DNA of 25,345 nucleotides from Sphingobium sp. (GTDB lineage: Bacteria > Pseudomonadota > Alphaproteobacteria > Sphingomonadales > Sphingomonadaceae): positions 1 through 25,345 of the forward strand of contig JASBTC010000456.1 of NCBI GenBank assembly GCA_030148625.1, in the 5' to 3' direction. The notes below the pieces were generated by a model. That model was not told where the DNA came from. It searched no databases and saw only the letters and a program-made list of their open reading frames with translations. This document shows, piece after piece, positions 22,726-25,345 of the stretch. The first letter of the stretch is position 1; each line of letters begins with the position of its first letter. Position numbers and translations under genes: made by a program.

Positions 22726-23130
22726 ATGGCCATGCGGATTTCAAGGGTGCTGCTCGAACGGATTCTTGCCGAAGCGGCGGCGGCGCCCGACCGCGAGATT
22801 TGCGGATTATTGTTCGGAAACGACCTCGAAATCATGGATGCGGTGTCCGCCGCGAATGTATCGCCGCGGCCCGAGGACAGTTTCGAAATCGATCCCCAGT
22901 CATTGTTCGACGCGGCGCGTGGCGCGCGCGCCGGCGGGCCGGCCTGGATCGGGCATTATCACAGCCATCCGCGCGGCGCGGCGGAACCCTCGGCGCGGGA
23001 TCGTGAAGCGGCGGTCGGAACGCCCGCGCAGCTCTGGCTGATCCTGGCGGGCGAGAGCGCCGAATTGTGGCGGTTGGGCGACGATATGGGTGGCAAGCAG
23101 ATTTGCCAACGGATCGCGTTGGTTGCATGA
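22726..23130 (+). CDS. JAMM/MPN+ family metallopeptidase (M67-like)
   Basis: A 134-residue stand-alone JAB1/MPN domain. The JAMM zinc site is complete: Glu24 (REICGLL) and H79-S-H81, then seven residues, S89, two residues, D92. It should therefore be catalytically competent. Eukaryotic relatives remove ubiquitin, and some bacterial ones process ubiquitin-like sulfur carriers. No such carrier, E1-like enzyme or cysteine-synthesis gene is nearby, so the substrate is unknown. Of three close ATGs (22720, 22726, 22732) I choose 22726 because GGGAG ends 6 bases upstream. It precedes chpT by 49 bases and is probably cotranscribed with it. Confidence 0.87.
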   Translation: MAMRISRVLLERILAEAAAAPDREICGLLFGNDLEIMDAVSAANVSPRPEDSFEIDPQSLFDAARGARAGGPAWIGHYHSHPRGAAEPSARDREAAVGTPAQLWLILAGESAELWRLGDDMGGKQICQRIALVA

Positions 23131-23179
23131 GGCGGCCGCCTTCGCCAGAAGGGCGCGCAAATCGAATGAAGGGATCGGA

Positions 23180-23836
23180 ATGTCGATCAACACCGTGGAT
23201 TTCGCCAGCCTGCTTTGCTCGCGGCTCTGCCACGACCTGCTGAGCCCGGTCGGCGCGCTTAACAACGGGCTGGAACTGCTCGCCGACGAGCATGATCCGG
23301 AAATGCGTGCCCGCTGTCTGGAACTGCTCAGCGAAAGCGCGCGCACCTCCGCCAACAAGCTCAAATTCTTTCGTCTGGCGTTCGGCGCCGCCGGCGGTTT
23401 CGGCGAAGAGGTGGATGCACGCGAGGCCAAGGCCGCGATCGAGGGACTGTTCGGCGTCGACGGCCGTATCGAACTGGGCTGGATGGTCGCGGATGCGACG
23501 CTCAGCAAGACCGCGATCAAGGTGTTGCTCAATCTGGCGCTGATGGGTGGCGATGCGCTCGTGCGCGGCGGCCGGCTCGACGTCGGCGCCGAACGCAACG
23601 GGCTCAACACCGAAATCGTCGTTCGCGCGGAGGGACCCCGGCTGGTGCTCGACGCCGAACTGCGCAAGGCCCTGCTCGGCGAAGTGGCCCCCGATGCGCT
23701 GACGCCGCGTGCCGCCGCCGCCTGGCTGGCGCACCAGATCGTCGCCGAAAGCGGCGGGCTGATCCAGGTCTCCGAGCCCGACGATCCGGCGCTGCTGTTC
23801 GGCGCGGTCATCGGCACGGGTGTTGCTGTAGGCTAG
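23180..23836 (+). CDS. chpT: Histidine phosphotransferase ChpT
   Basis: Dimeric phosphotransferase that in Caulobacter passes phosphate from the CckA hybrid kinase to CtrA and CpdR, controlling the cell cycle; in sphingomonads the same relay governs motility and related traits. The 218 residues start with the helical dimerisation region that carries the phosphorylated His: LLCSRLCHDLLSPVGAL, H18. The rest is a degenerate ATPase-like fold without nucleotide motifs (LSKTAIKVLLNLALMGGDAL, TPRAAAAWLAHQIVAESGG). ATG 23180 has AAGGG about 6 bases upstream. It is followed by a hairpin, a CtrA-like box and cheA. Confidence 0.9.
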   Translation: MSINTVDFASLLCSRLCHDLLSPVGALNNGLELLADEHDPEMRARCLELLSESARTSANKLKFFRLAFGAAGGFGEEVDAREAKAAIEGLFGVDGRIELGWMVADATLSKTAIKVLLNLALMGGDALVRGGRLDVGAERNGLNTEIVVRAEGPRLVLDAELRKALLGEVAPDALTPRAAAAWLAHQIVAESGGLIQVSEPDDPALLFGAVIGTGVAVG

Positions 23837-23859
23837 GGAAGCGGGCCGGCGCCGCCTCG

Positions 23860-23883
23860 AGAAAGCGCTCTGCCGCGCTTTCT
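23860..23883 (+). other. Hairpin between chpT and cheA
   Basis: Perfect 9-base stem AGAAAGCGC/GCGCTTTCT with a 6-base loop (TCTGCC), 23 bases after the chpT stop. No T run follows, so it is not a standard terminator. It may protect the 3' end of a chpT transcript or act with the CtrA-like box to separate the two genes. Confidence 0.55.
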
Positions 23884-23893
23884 TGAACACGCT

Positions 23894-23908
23894 CTAACGG
23901 CTTCTTAA
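23894..23908 (+). promoter_or_regulatory. Near-consensus CtrA box upstream of cheA
   Basis: CTAA (23894-23897), seven bases, then TTAA (23905-23908): 7 of 8 positions of the CtrA full site TTAA-N7-TTAA. The right half reads TTAACC as in strong Caulobacter sites. CtrA activates many motility and chemotaxis promoters in this class. If it overlaps a -35, transcription would begin near 23940, which favours the cheA start at 23952. The match is seen; binding is inferred. Confidence 0.5.
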
Positions 23909-23951
23909 CCACGCCTACGCCATGACGGGTCCGCAGCTGCTGGCGGACCCC

Positions 23952-25345
23952 ATGGACGATATTCTCGCCGAATTCATCGCCGAAACCCGCGAGACGCTTG
24001 AGGCGCTGTCGGGGGAGCTTGTCGCCTGGGAAGCCGATCCGGCCGATCGCGAGCGGCTCGATGCGATGTTCCGCTTCGTCCATACCGTCAAGGGAAGCTG
24101 CGGTTTCCTCAATCTCGACCGACTCGAACGATTGAGCCACGCCGCCGAGGATGCGTTGTCGCAGGTGCGCGAAGGTGCGCGTCCGGCCGACAGGGCGCTG
24201 GTCAGCGCGGTGCTGGCGATCGTCGACCGCATCGCCGAACTGGCCGAGGCGCTCGACACGGGCGAGGCGGTCCATGGCAGCGACGATTATCTGATCGCCG
24301 CGGTTCGCGTCGATGGCGCCGCCGCCGACGTGCCGGCCGAAACCCATGCGCCGGCGCAGCGTGGTGCCGCGCGCAGCATCCGGATCTCGCTCGATCTGCT
24401 CGATCGCATGATGGCCGGGGTTTCCGATCTGGTGCTTGCCCGCAACGATCTGTCGCGACGATTGCAGGATGCGGGCACCGAGGCCGCGGTGGAAGGGGCG
24501 TTCGAACGCCTTTCGCTGTGCGTCGCCGATATGCGCGACACGATCACCCGGACACGCATGCAGCGGATCGAAAAGCTCTTCGCGTCGGTCCCGCGCCTGG
24601 TCCGCGACCTGACGGCCGAATTGGGCAAGCCGGTCGAGTTGCGTATCGAGGGCGGCGATGTCGAGCTGGATCGCGAGATGATCGAATTGATCCGCGATCC
24701 GTTGACCCACATCATCCGCAACGCGCTCGACCATGGCATCGAACGGCCGGAAGAGCGCGCGCGCGCCGGAAAACCTGCGCAGGGGCGGCTGCGCATCACC
24801 GCCTGCCAATCGGGCAACCAGATCGCGATCGAAGTGGCCGACGACGGCCGCGGCATCGATGTCGACCAACTGATCGCGCGCGCGATCGCCGCCGGGATCG
24901 TCACGCCCGAGCGTGCCGAGCGGCTGTCGCACCAGGCGCGTCTGGCCCTGGCCTTCGAGCCCGGGCTTTCGACCGCGCGAACGATCACCGCGCTTTCGGG
25001 ACGCGGCGTCGGCATGGACGTGGTCCGCGCCAATATCGAACGGACCGGCGGTGTCGTCGATATCGCCAGTGTTGCCGGCAAGGGCGTGACCTTGACGCTG
25101 CGCATGCCCCTGACGCTTTCGATCATTCCGGCACTGGTGGTGGGTGTGGCCGACCATCAGTTCGCGATACCGCGCGCGGCGATCCGTGAGATCGTGCGCG
25201 ACAACAATGCCGCACTTTCGATCGAACCCGTCGGCGACGCCTTCATCGCGCGGTTGCGCGACGAGCGCATTCCGGTGGTCACGCTCGAGACGATCCTGGG
25301 CATCGAATGTGCCGCGCAATCGATGCCGCGATCGCTGATCATCCT
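23952..25345 (+). CDS. cheA: Chemotaxis histidine kinase CheA, N-terminal part (cut by window edge)
   Basis: Cytoplasmic kinase that transfers phosphate to CheY and CheB under receptor control. The visible 464 codons show a P1 Hpt domain with the phosphorylated His44 (FVHTVKGSCGF), then after a linker of only about 25 residues the P3 dimerisation helices (about 141-210). The P4 ATPase follows, with N box HIIRNALDHG (253-262), G1 VADDGRGID and G2 SGRGVGMDVV. The P5 CheW-like domain has begun (FAIPRAAIREIVR). No separate P2 CheY-docking domain is visible. ATG 23922 is in frame but has no ribosome site; 23952 gives the usual MDDILAEFIAETRE start. The 3' end, and probably further che genes, lie beyond the window. 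Confidence 0.92.
   Translation, partial: MDDILAEFIAETRETLEALSGELVAWEADPADRERLDAMFRFVHTVKGSCGFLNLDRLERLSHAAEDALSQVREGARPADRALVSAVLAIVDRIAELAEALDTGEAVHGSDDYLIAAVRVDGAAADVPAETHAPAQRGAARSIRISLDLLDRMMAGVSDLVLARNDLSRRLQDAGTEAAVEGAFERLSLCVADMRDTITRTRMQRIEKLFASVPRLVRDLTAELGKPVELRIEGGDVELDREMIELIRDPLTHIIRNALDHGIERPEERARAGKPAQGRLRITACQSGNQIAIEVADDGRGIDVDQLIARAIAAGIVTPERAERLSHQARLALAFEPGLSTARTITALSGRGVGMDVVRANIERTGGVVDIASVAGKGVTLTLRMPLTLSIIPALVVGVADHQFAIPRAAIREIVRDNNAALSIEPVGDAFIARLRDERIPVVTLETILGIECAAQSMPRSLII

Noticed and set aside
23808..25319. 503-codon open frame antisense to cheA
   Set aside because: The plus-strand CheA carries every kinase motif; the antisense frame has none and is a composition artefact.
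1..25345. tRNA, rRNA, CRISPR, insertion sequence or prophage
   Set aside because: I saw no cloverleaf-like segments with the T-loop GTTCRA pattern, no regularly spaced repeats, and no transposase, integrase or phage gene; coding regions fill almost all of the window.

Overview
The window looks like a piece of chromosome from an alphaproteobacterium of the order Sphingomonadales, probably Sphingomonas or a close relative. The GC content is high. The clade markers are TimA, ChpT next to a chemotaxis-type CheA, SecB beside a Tim44-like gene, rpsT directly ahead of dnaA, and rluD followed by rpoH. Almost all of it is housekeeping DNA. I see no rRNA, tRNA, CRISPR array, insertion sequence or prophage.

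Region by region: (1) 1-4765, minus strand: ubiE-ubiB (ubiquinone), a ccdA-ccdB toxin-antitoxin pair, coaBC (coenzyme A), a DoxX-like membrane protein, and dut cut off by the window edge. Most junctions are 1- or 4-base overlaps. (2) 4821-7796, plus strand: mutM (DNA repair), rpsT (ribosomal protein S20) with a terminator-like hairpin in its leader, then a leader of more than 300 bases and dnaA (replication initiator). (3) 7797-11951, minus strand: secB, murJ and trpS, then a DUF4136-type lipoprotein, with a large hairpin between it and convergent dnaA. (4) 12113-16355, plus strand: timA, mltA, an Smr-domain gene and a GGDEF/EAL protein. (5) 16359-20632: dapE, a cupin, an Lrp/AsnC regulator divergent from a PLP-dependent dehydratase plus VOC protein, and a GST. 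(6) 20735-22708, minus strand: rluD-rpoH with a clear terminator. (7) 22726-25345, plus strand: a JAMM metallopeptidase, chpT and the first two thirds of cheA, with a CtrA-like box between chpT and cheA.

Three themes stand out. Cell-cycle control elements cluster here: dnaA with GANTC sites centred in inverted repeats, and chpT with a near-consensus CtrA box ahead of cheA. An addiction-type ccdAB module with its own operator sits inside a run of essential co-directional genes. The rpsT leader appears to carry an attenuator-like terminator. I did not find a clearly new multi-gene defence or biosynthetic system. The least explained parts are the stand-alone JAMM peptidase, the Lrp/dehydratase/VOC set and the rpsT leader.
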